NCBI GenBank assembly: GCA_964464175.1
Contig: CAYXFD010000024.1
Coordinates: 1-46,947, forward strand
Direction of reading: 5' to 3'
Source: CAYXFD01 sp964464175
GTDB taxonomy: Bacteria > Cloacimonadota > Cloacimonadia > Cloacimonadales > JAJBBL01
DNA: 46,947 nucleotides
The notes under the pieces are model-generated. The model was given only the letters and a program-made list of their open reading frames with translations. It was not told where the DNA came from and did not search any database. Position 1 is the first letter of the stretch. Each line of letters starts with the position of its first letter. Position numbers and translations under genes: made by a program. Shown in pieces: positions 7,060-16,138 of this stretch.

Positions 7060-7184
7060 ACTTTTTCTCCCTTCCTTAGTCTCCAAACTCTCTTTCAAAT
7101 TATGTTCCTTCCTTAAAAGTTTCCGTTATCTTCTATGATTTACTTTTCGCAGTTCATTGGAAGAGAAGATCCTAACCGGTCCGG

Positions 7185-8522
7185 TCAGGCTTCTTTCTCT
7201 TTTTTCTGCCGGTCAATTTCACTGATCTTGTTTTTACCGATATCTATCCACTGGATAAGTTTTATATGAGAAGGACAGACATAAGCGCAGCAGCCGCATT
7301 TGATGCAGTCAACCGCTCCTGCTTTACGGGCAGTTTCCCAATCTTCATTTTTTACACTTGTGGCTATCAGGCTCGGCATCAGGTACATCGGGCAGACATC
7401 AACACAACTGCAGCACCTGATACAGGTCTGTTCCTGCCGCTTTTTCGCCTCCTGCTGATCAAAGATGATCAGACCGGAACTCCCTTTTGCCATGGGGGTA
7501 TTGAGTGTCGAGATAGCAAAACCCATCATCGGACCGCCGGAAATGATCTTGGCTATTTCCTCAGTCGTTCCTCCGCAATAATCGAGGAGTTCATGGAAAA
7601 GAGTACCGATCCGGGCTTGCAGATTCTTGGGGTTTTTGACGATCTTTCCGGTGACCGTGATCACTCTTTCGATGAGAGGTTTTTTATAGCGGACGGCTTC
7701 ATAAGAAGCGACGGCAGTTCCGACATTCTGGACTATCACACCCACATCCATGGGGAGTCCTCCTCTGTTCGGGACTTTCCGTTTAGTGCAGGCGTAGATC
7801 AGCTGTTTTTCTGCTCCCTGCGGGTATTTCAACTGCAGACCGACCACTTCGATATTCTTCTCTTTGCTGAGCAGGTTCCGGAAGAGGGAAATGGCGTCCG
7901 GCTTGTTAGCTTCGATACCGATATAACCCTTTTCCGCTTTGACGATCTTCATGAAGATCTTCAGTCCGTTGAGAATGTCTTCACTTCTTTCCAGCATCAG
8001 ACGGTAGTCAGCAGTGAGATAGGGTTCACACTCTACTCCGTTAATAATGACGGCATCGATCTTTTTATCCGGAGGGGGAGAGAGCTTAACGTGTGTCGGG
8101 AAACCGGCACCACCCATTCCGCAGATCCCGGCATCGGCAATGCGGTCTTTCATCTCAGTTTCGGAAAGCGACATATAATCGGGATCATCTGTCAGTTCTA
8201 CCCAATCGTCATCACCTGTCCGGGTTATCTCGACAGCCTGCTGCATATTACCGGCGGGATGAGGAAATCTCCCGATCTTGGTTACTTTTCCGGTAATACT
8301 GGAATGCATAGGGATAGAGACAAATCCGCCGGCTTCGCAGATCAGCTGGCCTGTTTTGACGGTATCACCCGGTTTTACTACAGGCTTGGAGGGAGCACCG
8401 ATGTGCTGATTCAGAGGTATAACAATTTTATCCGGCAGAGGGAATATTTCAATAGAGGAATTCTTTGAATAACGTTTAAAATCATCCCCGTGAATACCAC
8501 CGGGAAAGGTCTTTAAACCCAT
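7185..8522 (-). CDS. rnfC: Rnf complex subunit C (NADH-binding, iron-sulfur)
   Basis: A 445-aa protein. The N-terminal biotinyl-lipoyl-like region begins MGLKTFPGGIH, as RnfC proteins do. The NqrF/Nuo51-like flavin and NAD(H) site has GMGGAGFPTHVKL at residues 135-147. The C-terminal region has two cluster motifs, CIRCCSCVDVCP (367-378) and CIKCGCCAYVCP (406-417). The frame is open upstream to 8711, but that extension has no family match. ATG at 8522 has GGAG at the right distance. RnfC is the cytoplasmic site of NAD+/NADH exchange. It is the first gene of the operon and divergent from the exported-protein gene at 8730. Confidence 0.95.
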   Translation of the reverse strand: MGLKTFPGGIHGDDFKRYSKNSSIEIFPLPDKIVIPLNQHIGAPSKPVVKPGDTVKTGQLICEAGGFVSIPMHSSITGKVTKIGRFPHPAGNMQQAVEITRTGDDDWVELTDDPDYMSLSETEMKDRIADAGICGMGGAGFPTHVKLSPPPDKKIDAVIINGVECEPYLTADYRLMLERSEDILNGLKIFMKIVKAEKGYIGIEANKPDAISLFRNLLSKEKNIEVVGLQLKYPQGAEKQLIYACTKRKVPNRGGLPMDVGVIVQNVGTAVASYEAVRYKKPLIERVITVTGKIVKNPKNLQARIGTLFHELLDYCGGTTEEIAKIISGGPMMGFAISTLNTPMAKGSSGLIIFDQQEAKKRQEQTCIRCCSCVDVCPMYLMPSLIATSVKNEDWETARKAGAVDCIKCGCCAYVCPSHIKLIQWIDIGKNKISEIDRQKKEKEA

Positions 8523-8648
8523 ATATAAACTCCAGTAAAAGAATTTTGTGACATCTTTTGAGAAGTAATAATCATTGCAAGGTTTTTTTCGTTTTCTGCA
8601 GGGAGAAGAGCAATGGGTAAAAGGGGTATGAATATCAACATAAAGAAT

Positions 8649-8675
8649 AAAAAAAGACCTTGACTTTTTCAAGGT
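8649..8675 (-). terminator. Hairpin with U run in the leader region upstream of rnfC
   Basis: Read on the minus strand, ACCTTGA (8675-8669), a 5-base loop and TCAAGGT (8663-8657) are followed by CTTTTTTT. It lies about 135 bases before the rnfC start. It could be an attenuator of the rnf transcript or a block against antisense transcription. On the plus strand the same bases hold the TTGAC box of the 8730 gene. Confidence 0.4.
8660..8665 (+). promoter_or_regulatory. Candidate -35 box (TTGACT) for the 8730 gene
   Basis: TTGACT lies 70 bases before ATG and is preceded by C, as in the CTTGAC boxes before the genes at 22369, 27827 and 31383. No clear -10 hexamer is seen at 17-base spacing. Confidence 0.35.
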
Positions 8676-8729
8676 AGAAATTGAGATTCTTATCAAAGTA
8701 TTGATGAACAACCTTTTGGGGAGGTAAAG

Positions 8730-10820
8730 ATGTTAAAGAGGATGATCTTATCCGTTCTATGTATAACTTTCTTGATGAGCCTGAGTGCTCAGGAATTTCC
8801 AATCGCTGTCGGTACCTACAGCCAAACCTATCCGGAAATTGCCTATAATGGGGAGAATTATTATGTGGCTTTTGTCGATAAGCGTACTGGTACTTACTAT
8901 TACGGTTTTTACGGACGCTTCGTTACTCCGGTAGGAGATGTAATAGCCGGAGAGACAGAGATCGTACCGCCTCATGTAGCCATGTCATTTATGCATCACC
9001 TAACCTGGGGAGATGATCAGTATCTCTTTGTCTGGTCAAGGCAACGGGGACCTACCGAATATTTAAGGGACACTTATGCCAGAAGATTAAATGCAGATGG
9101 TCAGCCTATCGGGGGTTCTTTTATGGTATCAATTGGAATTACGGTGAGTACCGCCTTTATCCGAACAGCTTTCGATGGAGAGAACTATCTCGTCATCTGG
9201 CAGGAGGGGATGCCGACCCAGGAGGCTCATATCAGAGGGCAGTTTGTCAGTCCTACCGGTAGCCTGATAGGACAGAATTTTTCGATCAGGCCACCGGACC
9301 TGCCGGCAAATACTGCCCAGATATATCCCGATATCGTCTTTGACGGCACTAACTATTTTGTAGTATGGGATGATACCAGAACAGGTTCAAGATGTGTTTA
9401 TGGACAGTTTATTTCCCCGGATGGAGATTTCATCGGAGATAATGTTATTATCAGCAACGAGCCTGTAGATCAGATGCTCGTACAGACAGCCTTTAACGGA
9501 AATTATTTCTTCGTAATCTGGGCAGACGGAAGAGACAATCCGAATAATAAAAGTGTTTATGGGCAGCTTGTGGATACGGCAGGAAATCTTGTCGGAGAAC
9601 ATATTCCGATCAGTATAGTTGAAGCGAATAATGAGAGGAGCTGGCCTGCTGTAGGGAGTAACGGAAACCAGTTTTTGGTGAGCTGGGAACAGCAGATCTA
9701 CCGTGGTCAGTCAGCCGGTTTTCTAACGGAAGAGGAGCGAATAAAGTCCGAAGCAGCTGGTATAGATGAGAATTCCCGTCGTCAGATCTGGTATGATGTT
9801 TATGGGAGATTGATCAATGCCGACGGATCTTATGGTTCTGATGAATTTCCCATCTGTCTGGAATTGTACCATCAGGATGAACCGGCAGTAGCTTCCGATA
9901 CGCAGGATTTTCTTGTCTCCTGGCAGGACTCCAGAAATCAGAATCAGTATTATGATATATACGGAATGATAGTCGAAGGTGAGGAGTCATCTGAGTATCA
10001 TCCCCCGAGAAACCTGCAGGCAGAACTGGTCGAGATCAATGAGATATATTTGAGCTGGGAAGAGCCGTTGCCCTCAGTGCATGATGTTACTGCCTATTGG
10101 ATCTATCAAAACGGTGAACTGCTGGAAGTTATTGACGATCCTTTGATTCTGGAATATCAAACAACGGGAAGGGATAATGGAGTCTATTCTTATTTCCTGA
10201 CAGCAATCTATGAGGATGATACGGAATCAGTCGTCTCCAATACAGTTGAAGTAGAAGTCATTCTTCTGCCACCCGTTGATTTTTCCGCTTCAGCCGAAGA
10301 GGGAGAGGTGTTATGTTCCTGGCTTCCTCCTTCAGTATCACGGGCTTTATCTTCTTATCGACTCTACCGTAACGGCGCCCTGCTCGTTGAAACAGAAGAA
10401 ACGGAATATGTCGATACTGAACCGGAGAGCGGAATGAATTCCTATTTTGTTACCGCTCTTTATGACGGGATGTATGAATCCATTTCCTCCGATACGGTAT
10501 CTGTCAATATTACCGGTATTGGTGGTGATGATTATCTTCCTTCAACCTTTCATCTGAGGCAGAATATTCCTAATCCTTTCAATCCTGAGACGAAGATCTG
10601 CTATGATCTGGCAGAGGCAGCCCGGGTCAGGATCACGGTTTACGATCTGAAGGGACGGAGGGTAAGAGTTCTGACTGATGACTACCGGCAGGCGGGAGAG
10701 CATCATGTCCTCTGGGATGGCAGGGATGAAAGCGGCAGAGAGGTCTCGGCAGGGATATATATCTACCGGATGGATACCGGTACTACCCGGCAGGAAAGGA
10801 AGATGCTGCTGCTGAAATAA
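8730..10820 (+). CDS. Exported repeat protein with Fn3 domains and C-terminal sorting domain
   Basis: A 696-aa secreted protein. A signal peptide ends near residue 21 (LMSLSAQE). Residues 22-420 hold about six repeats of the pattern D/NGxxYxVxWxDxR...VYGxxxxxxG, probably a beta-propeller-like fold. Two fibronectin type III-like domains follow (about 430-510 and 515-590). The C-terminal ~84 residues begin IPNPFNPET and end RKMLLLK, the sorting-domain and FlgD-like Ig pattern (TIGR04183 type). GGGGAGG precedes the ATG. It converges with the amidase gene, with only seven bases between stop codons. No enzyme motif is seen. The role is probably cell-surface or extracellular, unknown in detail. Confidence 0.85.
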   Translation: MLKRMILSVLCITFLMSLSAQEFPIAVGTYSQTYPEIAYNGENYYVAFVDKRTGTYYYGFYGRFVTPVGDVIAGETEIVPPHVAMSFMHHLTWGDDQYLFVWSRQRGPTEYLRDTYARRLNADGQPIGGSFMVSIGITVSTAFIRTAFDGENYLVIWQEGMPTQEAHIRGQFVSPTGSLIGQNFSIRPPDLPANTAQIYPDIVFDGTNYFVVWDDTRTGSRCVYGQFISPDGDFIGDNVIISNEPVDQMLVQTAFNGNYFFVIWADGRDNPNNKSVYGQLVDTAGNLVGEHIPISIVEANNERSWPAVGSNGNQFLVSWEQQIYRGQSAGFLTEEERIKSEAAGIDENSRRQIWYDVYGRLINADGSYGSDEFPICLELYHQDEPAVASDTQDFLVSWQDSRNQNQYYDIYGMIVEGEESSEYHPPRNLQAELVEINEIYLSWEEPLPSVHDVTAYWIYQNGELLEVIDDPLILEYQTTGRDNGVYSYFLTAIYEDDTESVVSNTVEVEVILLPPVDFSASAEEGEVLCSWLPPSVSRALSSYRLYRNGALLVETEETEYVDTEPESGMNSYFVTALYDGMYESISSDTVSVNITGIGGDDYLPSTFHLRQNIPNPFNPETKICYDLAEAARVRITVYDLKGRRVRVLTDDYRQAGEHHVLWDGRDESGREVSAGIYIYRMDTGTTRQERKMLLLK

Positions 10821-10827
10821 AGAGCAG

Positions 10828-12114
10828 TTAGATACTCTCCGTTATTTCCCGGGCATAAGAGAGCAGGCTTTCATCTTCCCCGAAGGAAGAAACAATCTGC
10901 AAACCTAAAGGTAATCCCTTCTCATTTTTTGCTGAAGGGATAGAGAGAGAGGGAAGACCGGCAAAAGTCCAGGGGAGGCTCATCAAGGGACTTCCTGTCG
11001 AATCCAGTCCTTCCGGGGCAGCAGTGGTAGCAGCGGGTGTGATCCAGAGATCTACCTCTTCCCGTTCCATGATCTCGGTAATTTCATAACGTAATATCTG
11101 TTGATGTTCCCTGGCCGTTTCGAGTCTCTCTTTGGCTATTTGCTGACCTTTAAGAAACAACCAGGCGGAATGTTCCGAATAGAGAGAGCTGTACTGATGA
11201 TAAAGCTCCTTATGGTTTTGGGCAAATTCGGCTGCTATCAAGTCCTGATGCAGCTCATTGATGCTTCTTATCTTACTGAAGAGGGATGAGTTGTGGATTT
11301 CATAGCCACTTTTCCGGAGTTTATCCACTGTCTCTTTAAATGATCTCAGAGCTGGTTCGTCTGCCTGATTCAGATAGTCAGAAGCCGGTATTCCCAAAAC
11401 CGGTTTTTCCGGCAGAACTCTCTCATTCCAGTTTTCAATGACTGCTTTCGCTGTCAGGCTTATCCCTTCCAGATCAGGGGTGAAGAAGCCGAGATGGTCG
11501 GCAGAATGGGAAAAGGGAAATACTCCGCTCAGGGGAATTCTGTTGTAACTCGGTTTGAAACCGAAGACCCCGCAATAGGCAGCCGGTCTGATAATGGAAG
11601 CGATGGTCTGAGTTCCCAGGGTAAGGGGGGTAATACCGGCTGCCACGGCAGCTGCCGAGCCGCTGCTGGAACCTCCGGGTGTATGCGCCGGCTTATGGGG
11701 ATTTTTTGTTTTTCCCGGTTGAAAGTAAGCAAATTCAGTGCAGGCAGTTTTGCCGAGAATTAAAGCTCCTGCCTCTTTCAGACGGGTAACGATAGCAGCT
11801 TCTTCTCCACTGAAGGCAGAAGCGGGAAGTTTTGAGCCAGCCGAGGTCGGAAGATGGTCAACATTGATAATATCCTTCACGCCGACCAGTATCCCATAAA
11901 GTGGTGGTTTTCTCCTGGCAGCGGGAAATCTTTCCAGCAAAGCCTTAGCTTCTAAGAGGAGTCGTAGTTTCCGGTTCTCTTCCGGTAAGAAAGAATGAAT
12001 AACCGGTTCGATTTGCTCCATCCTCTCCAATGTCTGTTCAAGATAACCGGTAAGAGAGATAGTCTCCGTTTGCAATTGCTGAATAAGCCTGGTCAAAGAG
12101 AATTCCGGGACCAT
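10828..12114 (-). CDS. Amidase-signature family hydrolase
   Basis: A 428-aa protein. The amidase-signature Ser-cisSer-Lys triad is visible: Lys80 in GVKD, cis-Ser149 in GGSSSGSAAAVAAG, and nucleophile Ser173 (24 residues later, as expected) in TQTIASIIRPAAYCGVFGFKPS. The residues just before the nucleophile (IAS) replace the usual GGS, while Arg176 and the following block are normal. It has no signal peptide, so it acts in the cytosol on an amide or carbamoyl compound. AAAGGAG precedes the ATG. It lies 20 bases after the CoA-transferase gene as the last gene of the nine-gene cluster. It could hydrolyse the ring-opened amide of the pathway, but GatA-like or allophanate-hydrolase-like roles cannot be excluded. 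Confidence 0.88.
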   Translation of the reverse strand: MVPEFSLTRLIQQLQTETISLTGYLEQTLERMEQIEPVIHSFLPEENRKLRLLLEAKALLERFPAARRKPPLYGILVGVKDIINVDHLPTSAGSKLPASAFSGEEAAIVTRLKEAGALILGKTACTEFAYFQPGKTKNPHKPAHTPGGSSSGSAAAVAAGITPLTLGTQTIASIIRPAAYCGVFGFKPSYNRIPLSGVFPFSHSADHLGFFTPDLEGISLTAKAVIENWNERVLPEKPVLGIPASDYLNQADEPALRSFKETVDKLRKSGYEIHNSSLFSKIRSINELHQDLIAAEFAQNHKELYHQYSSLYSEHSAWLFLKGQQIAKERLETAREHQQILRYEITEIMEREEVDLWITPAATTAAPEGLDSTGSPLMSLPWTFAGLPSLSIPSAKNEKGLPLGLQIVSSFGEDESLLSYAREITESI

Positions 12115-12134
12115 GATCCTGTCTCCTTTGATTT

Positions 12135-13328
12135 CTAAATCACTCCATCACGTTGCAGTTCTTCCAGAACTTCTGTTGTTAAACCGAGTAGTTTTCCCAG
12201 GACAGAGTGATTATGTTCTCCTATCTCCGGAGCCTGCCGGCGGGTAGAAGAGTCTGAGAAAGAGCTCATTTTTATCGGATTACCGGCAATTTTGACCTTA
12301 CCTGCTTCTTTATCCTCAACATCGACGATCATCTGTCTAGCCTTTACCTGAGGATCTGCCATTACTTTAGCAATATCATTTATCGGGGCACTCGGGATAT
12401 GTTTCTGAGTAAAGAAAGCAAGCCATTCACTCAGGGTCTTGGTGAAGAATAGCGGTTCCAGAATGGCATTCAGCTCTTCCAGATGTTCCGTTCTCAGTTT
12501 ATTGGTTATGAATCTTTCATCACAGAGCAGATCAGGTCTTTTCAGGGCATCACAGAAAATCTTCCAGAGAGAATCATTGCCGATAGCCAGAACAAAGAAC
12601 TCTCCATCTGCTGCTTCGTATGCCTGGAAGGGAGAGATAGTGGGATGACGATTGCCGATAGGTTCCGGACTTACCCCCTCAGCCTGGAGCCTGAGCAGGG
12701 CATTTTCCAGAATGGCGACCTGGCAGTCGAGCATGGCGATATCTATCTTCTGCCCTGTTCCGGTTTTTTCTCTTTGATAGAGGGCTGAAGTTATCCCAAT
12801 TGCGGTGAAGAGAGAGGCCGTGATATCTCCTAATGACATTCCCACCCTTGTGGGGGGGGAATCTTTCCAGCCGGTAATACTCATGATCCCCCCCATTGCC
12901 TGTACCAGAATGTCATAAGCAGGTAAGGGGGAGTAAGGACCGCTGTGTCCGAATCCGGAAGAGGATGCATAAATGAGGCGGGGATTGATCTCTTTCAGGA
13001 TTTCATAACCCAATCCGAGTTTCTCCATAGTCCCGGGGCGGAAGTTTTCGGTCAGAATATCAAAGTGTTTGATCAAATCCAGCAAGATCTCTTTCCCTTT
13101 CGGATGTTTAAGATTAAGAGAGATACTCTTTTTACCACGGTTTATGCTGATGAAATAGAGGCTTCGTTTATCGTGAAAAGGACCGAAAGCTCTGGAGTCA
13201 TCTCCGATAAGAGGCTTTTCCACTTTTACAATCTCTGCTCCGAGGTCACTAAGGATCATCGTGCAGAAAGGTCCTGCCAGAACACGGGTCAAATCGAGAA
13301 CCCGGATGTTTTCTAAAGGTTTGGACAT
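12135..13328 (-). CDS. CaiB/BaiF (family III) CoA-transferase
   Basis: A 397-aa cytosolic enzyme with full family length. N-terminal LDLTRVLAGPFCTMILSDLGA and ENFRPG are family signatures. Asp168 in GMSLGDITASLFTAIG corresponds to the catalytic aspartate that forms the acyl anhydride in formyl-CoA transferase. Family members move CoA between carboxylic acids. Its ATG overlaps the stop codon of the molybdenum-subunit gene (TAATG), implying translational coupling. The context suggests that an acid product of the pathway is activated as a CoA thioester. The substrate cannot be read from sequence. Confidence 0.93.
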   Translation of the reverse strand: MSKPLENIRVLDLTRVLAGPFCTMILSDLGAEIVKVEKPLIGDDSRAFGPFHDKRSLYFISINRGKKSISLNLKHPKGKEILLDLIKHFDILTENFRPGTMEKLGLGYEILKEINPRLIYASSSGFGHSGPYSPLPAYDILVQAMGGIMSITGWKDSPPTRVGMSLGDITASLFTAIGITSALYQREKTGTGQKIDIAMLDCQVAILENALLRLQAEGVSPEPIGNRHPTISPFQAYEAADGEFFVLAIGNDSLWKIFCDALKRPDLLCDERFITNKLRTEHLEELNAILEPLFFTKTLSEWLAFFTQKHIPSAPINDIAKVMADPQVKARQMIVDVEDKEAGKVKIAGNPIKMSSFSDSSTRRQAPEIGEHNHSVLGKLLGLTTEVLEELQRDGVI

Positions 13329-15676
13329 TATTTCTCCTCACTTTTCTGTAAAAGAGTCAGAGCTACTTTCTCCGCAGTTATCGGCATAGTCTTAATTCTT
13401 ATTCCGAGAGCGTCTTCCAGGGCATTGGCGATCATCGGGGCTGCCGGCAGCATGGTATGTTCGCCGACACCTCTTGCTCCGTAAGGTCCGTCCGGCTGCG
13501 GGACTTCAATGATAATCGGGATCACTTCATCCGGAACGTCCATAGAGGTAGGTATCTTATAATCGGTGAATGTCGGGTTCAGCATTCTTCCTTTATCGTC
13601 GAAGCGCATGTCCTCATAAAGCACGGTCGCTAAACCTTGCAATAAACCACCGGTGATCTGACCTCTGACGAGATCGGGATTGAGTGCCTTTCCGGCATCG
13701 ATTGCTTCTGCTGCCTTCAAGACTCTCATCTTTCCTGTCTCTTTGTCTATTTCCAGGATCAAAGCCCCGGCTCCAACAGTATAATGCACATTCGGATGTC
13801 CCCCCTGACTTGTTTCCGGATCTCCCTGGGTAGAGGAGAATTCAGGCATGAAAACTCCCCGGGCATTTATCGGACCACCTTTAAAAGTCCCGTCCTCAGT
13901 CATGATCCCGTTAACAACAAAGTCTTTCAAAGGAAGGGAAAAATCCTTCTTGGTGAGACATTTCACCGCTTCGTCTTCCAGATAGAGTGAATCCTGTGGA
14001 AAGTGAAACACTCTCTCGATAAGGGAGAAAATCTGTTCCCGGGCATCAAGAGCAGCTCTCTTCACGGCATTCCCGCAGCTCCAGGTGACATGAGAGGCAA
14101 CAGTCTGCCACTCATAAGGATTCCGGTCAGTGTCCGGAGTCTCAACCCTTATTTTGGAAGGGGGAACGGAAAGAACTTCAGCGGCGATCTGAGCCATTAC
14201 AGTTTGGTAGCCCTGCCCGATATCCATTCCGGAGATAAGGAGATTGATACTGGCATCCTCATTGAATTTCAGAAAAGCAGAGGAGCTGGCGTTGGGAGGC
14301 ATAGCAGGGGCTTTCCAGAAGATAGCAAATCCTTTACCGATAGCCTTTTTCGGATCGGAAGACTCAATCTTTTTGTCCCATTCGATCTCTCTGGCAACTT
14401 CCTCGATAGCCTGATGCAAACCGTTAGGATTCATTTCGGCACCGTAAGCAGTCTCATCACCCTCTTTAATGGCGTTTATTCTCCGGAATTCGACCGGGTC
14501 AATATTGAGCTTTTGAGAAAGACGGTTGATATGAGATTCCAACCCGAAGAGAAACTCGGAATAGCCAAAACCACGGTAAGGACCTCCCGGTGGAAGATTG
14601 GTATATATACAGATGGAATCGATGGAGATATTGGATATCCGGTAAGGTCCGATGGCGGAAAGACCGGTGGCATTGACGACATTGGCACCGTATTCCACGT
14701 ATGCCCCGGCATCCCAGTATAGTTTATGATCGATCGCTGTTATCGTCCCGTCTTTTTTTGCCCCCATCTTTATTTTGGCAACCAGACCGAGCCGCTGGTA
14801 GGTATTCATAAACTCCTGTTCTCTTGACCAGCGGAGCTTTACGGTGTATCCTTGCAGCTTTGTAGCCAGGGCAGCAGGGATTATCTCCATTGTTACTCCC
14901 GCTTTGCCGCCGAATCCACCACCCACATGAGGAGCAATGACTCTGACGTCCTTATGGGTCAAACCGAGGGATGACAGAGCTTCGGCAAAGAGATTTCTCT
15001 GGGTATGGGGAGACTGGGAGGAACTCCAGACAGTTAACCTGCCGGAATAATCATATTTGGCAACAGCCACATGGGTTTCCAGGGCACAATGGGCATAACG
15101 GGGAACCTCATAGGTATCTTCCAGGATATAATCAGCCTCTGCAAATCCCTTGTCCGGTTCTCCTTTCCGGATCTTCCGCCAGTGGGCAATATTAGAACCC
15201 GCTTTTGGGAAAAACCAGGGTACATGCGGATAATCAGCTAAATCGGGATGGAGCAGTTTACTGTCATCTTTGAGAGCTGCCAGTTGATCCGTTACGGCAG
15301 GGAGAGGTTCATAGTCAATTTTTACGAGTTTGGCGGCTTTTTTTGCAGCCTGGGGTGACCTGGCAACAACTGCAACCACCTGTTCTCCGACAAAACGTAC
15401 TTTCTCCTGGGCTAAAATATGACGGTCTTTCATATAGAGACCGAATTTGAAGGGGAAATCCTTGCCGGTGAAGATCTGTACAACATCCTTTGCCTTGGAG
15501 GCTTCCGAGATATCGATATTCTTAATCAGGGCATGAGCTTCAGTACTGGAAATGATCTCTGCATGGAGCAGACTGGCACCGAAATCTATATCATCGGTGA
15601 AGAGAGCGGCTCCGGAGATCTTTTCCTTGCCGTCGATACGTACTACCGATTTTCCTACAAATCTGTGTTCACTCAT
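13328..15676 (-). CDS. Xanthine dehydrogenase-family molybdopterin-binding subunit
   Basis: A 782-aa large subunit. An N-terminal a/b-hammerhead domain (about 15-125) is followed by two molybdopterin-binding domains. Visible motifs are GGGFGGKAG, PPGGPYRGFGYSEFLFGLE, GMDIGQGYQT and the C-terminal GARGVGEHTMLPAAP, in which Glu739 is the base that activates the Mo-bound water. The CO-dehydrogenase loop motif is absent, so a hydroxylase of N-heterocycles or aldehydes is likelier. No signal peptide. Its ATG overlaps the TGA of the iron-sulfur gene. It works with the FAD and [2Fe-2S] subunits encoded just upstream. Exact substrate unknown. Confidence 0.93.
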   Translation of the reverse strand: MSEHRFVGKSVVRIDGKEKISGAALFTDDIDFGASLLHAEIISSTEAHALIKNIDISEASKAKDVVQIFTGKDFPFKFGLYMKDRHILAQEKVRFVGEQVVAVVARSPQAAKKAAKLVKIDYEPLPAVTDQLAALKDDSKLLHPDLADYPHVPWFFPKAGSNIAHWRKIRKGEPDKGFAEADYILEDTYEVPRYAHCALETHVAVAKYDYSGRLTVWSSSQSPHTQRNLFAEALSSLGLTHKDVRVIAPHVGGGFGGKAGVTMEIIPAALATKLQGYTVKLRWSREQEFMNTYQRLGLVAKIKMGAKKDGTITAIDHKLYWDAGAYVEYGANVVNATGLSAIGPYRISNISIDSICIYTNLPPGGPYRGFGYSEFLFGLESHINRLSQKLNIDPVEFRRINAIKEGDETAYGAEMNPNGLHQAIEEVAREIEWDKKIESSDPKKAIGKGFAIFWKAPAMPPNASSSAFLKFNEDASINLLISGMDIGQGYQTVMAQIAAEVLSVPPSKIRVETPDTDRNPYEWQTVASHVTWSCGNAVKRAALDAREQIFSLIERVFHFPQDSLYLEDEAVKCLTKKDFSLPLKDFVVNGIMTEDGTFKGGPINARGVFMPEFSSTQGDPETSQGGHPNVHYTVGAGALILEIDKETGKMRVLKAAEAIDAGKALNPDLVRGQITGGLLQGLATVLYEDMRFDDKGRMLNPTFTDYKIPTSMDVPDEVIPIIIEVPQPDGPYGARGVGEHTMLPAAPMIANALEDALGIRIKTMPITAEKVALTLLQKSEEK

Positions 15677-16137
15677 TTCTCCTCCTTTTCGGTTACAGCA
15701 AGGATAGCGTCGAAGATCGGTTTATATCCGGTGCAGCGGCAGAGATTGCCGGAGAGAGCTTCCTTGATCTCTTCCAAATCAGGATGGGGGTTCTGCTGCA
15801 AGAGTTCTGTTGTGGTAATAATGACTCCGGGTGCGCAATAACCGCATTGAAAGGAATTAAAGGCAATAAAGGATTCCTGCAGCTCACTTAGTTTGTTCCG
15901 GGAGATACCTTCCAGGGTTATTATTTCCATTCCCTCTACCTCAATAGCATAGATAAGGCAGCTTCGGACACTTCTGCCGTTGAGCAGAACAGCACAGGCA
16001 CCACAATCTCCTCTGTCACAGCCGCACTTAGGGCTCTTTGCTCCTAATTTATCACGCAATAAATCGAGTAAAATCTCGTTAGGTTCGACATTAACAGAAC
16101 GAGTTTCACCGTTAAGGATAAAAGTTATTTCTCTCAT
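15673..16137 (-). CDS. Xanthine dehydrogenase-family [2Fe-2S] subunit
   Basis: A 154-aa protein of normal length. The plant-type [2Fe-2S] domain has Cys40, Cys45, Cys48 and Cys60 in GCDRGDCGACAVLLNG...SC. The helical second cluster domain has QCGYCAPG and NLCRCTGY. It relays electrons from the Mo centre to FAD. It starts one base after the FAD-subunit stop codon and overlaps the next gene by four bases (ATGA). Confidence 0.95.
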   Translation of the reverse strand: MREITFILNGETRSVNVEPNEILLDLLRDKLGAKSPKCGCDRGDCGACAVLLNGRSVRSCLIYAIEVEGMEIITLEGISRNKLSELQESFIAFNSFQCGYCAPGVIITTTELLQQNPHPDLEEIKEALSGNLCRCTGYKPIFDAILAVTEKEEK

Positions 16138-16138
16138 T

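Noticed and set aside
7059..7098. TTG start for rnfD
   Set aside because: The ATG at 7059 has a strong ribosome site and matches the family N-terminus.
7266..8468. 400-codon plus-strand frame opposite rnfC
   Set aside because: It is a mirror frame of the well-supported rnfC, with no ribosome site and no family pattern.
8523..8711. 63-residue N-terminal extension of rnfC
   Set aside because: RnfC proteins begin at MxLKTFxGG; ATG 8522 has a ribosome site, and the extension crosses a terminator-like hairpin.
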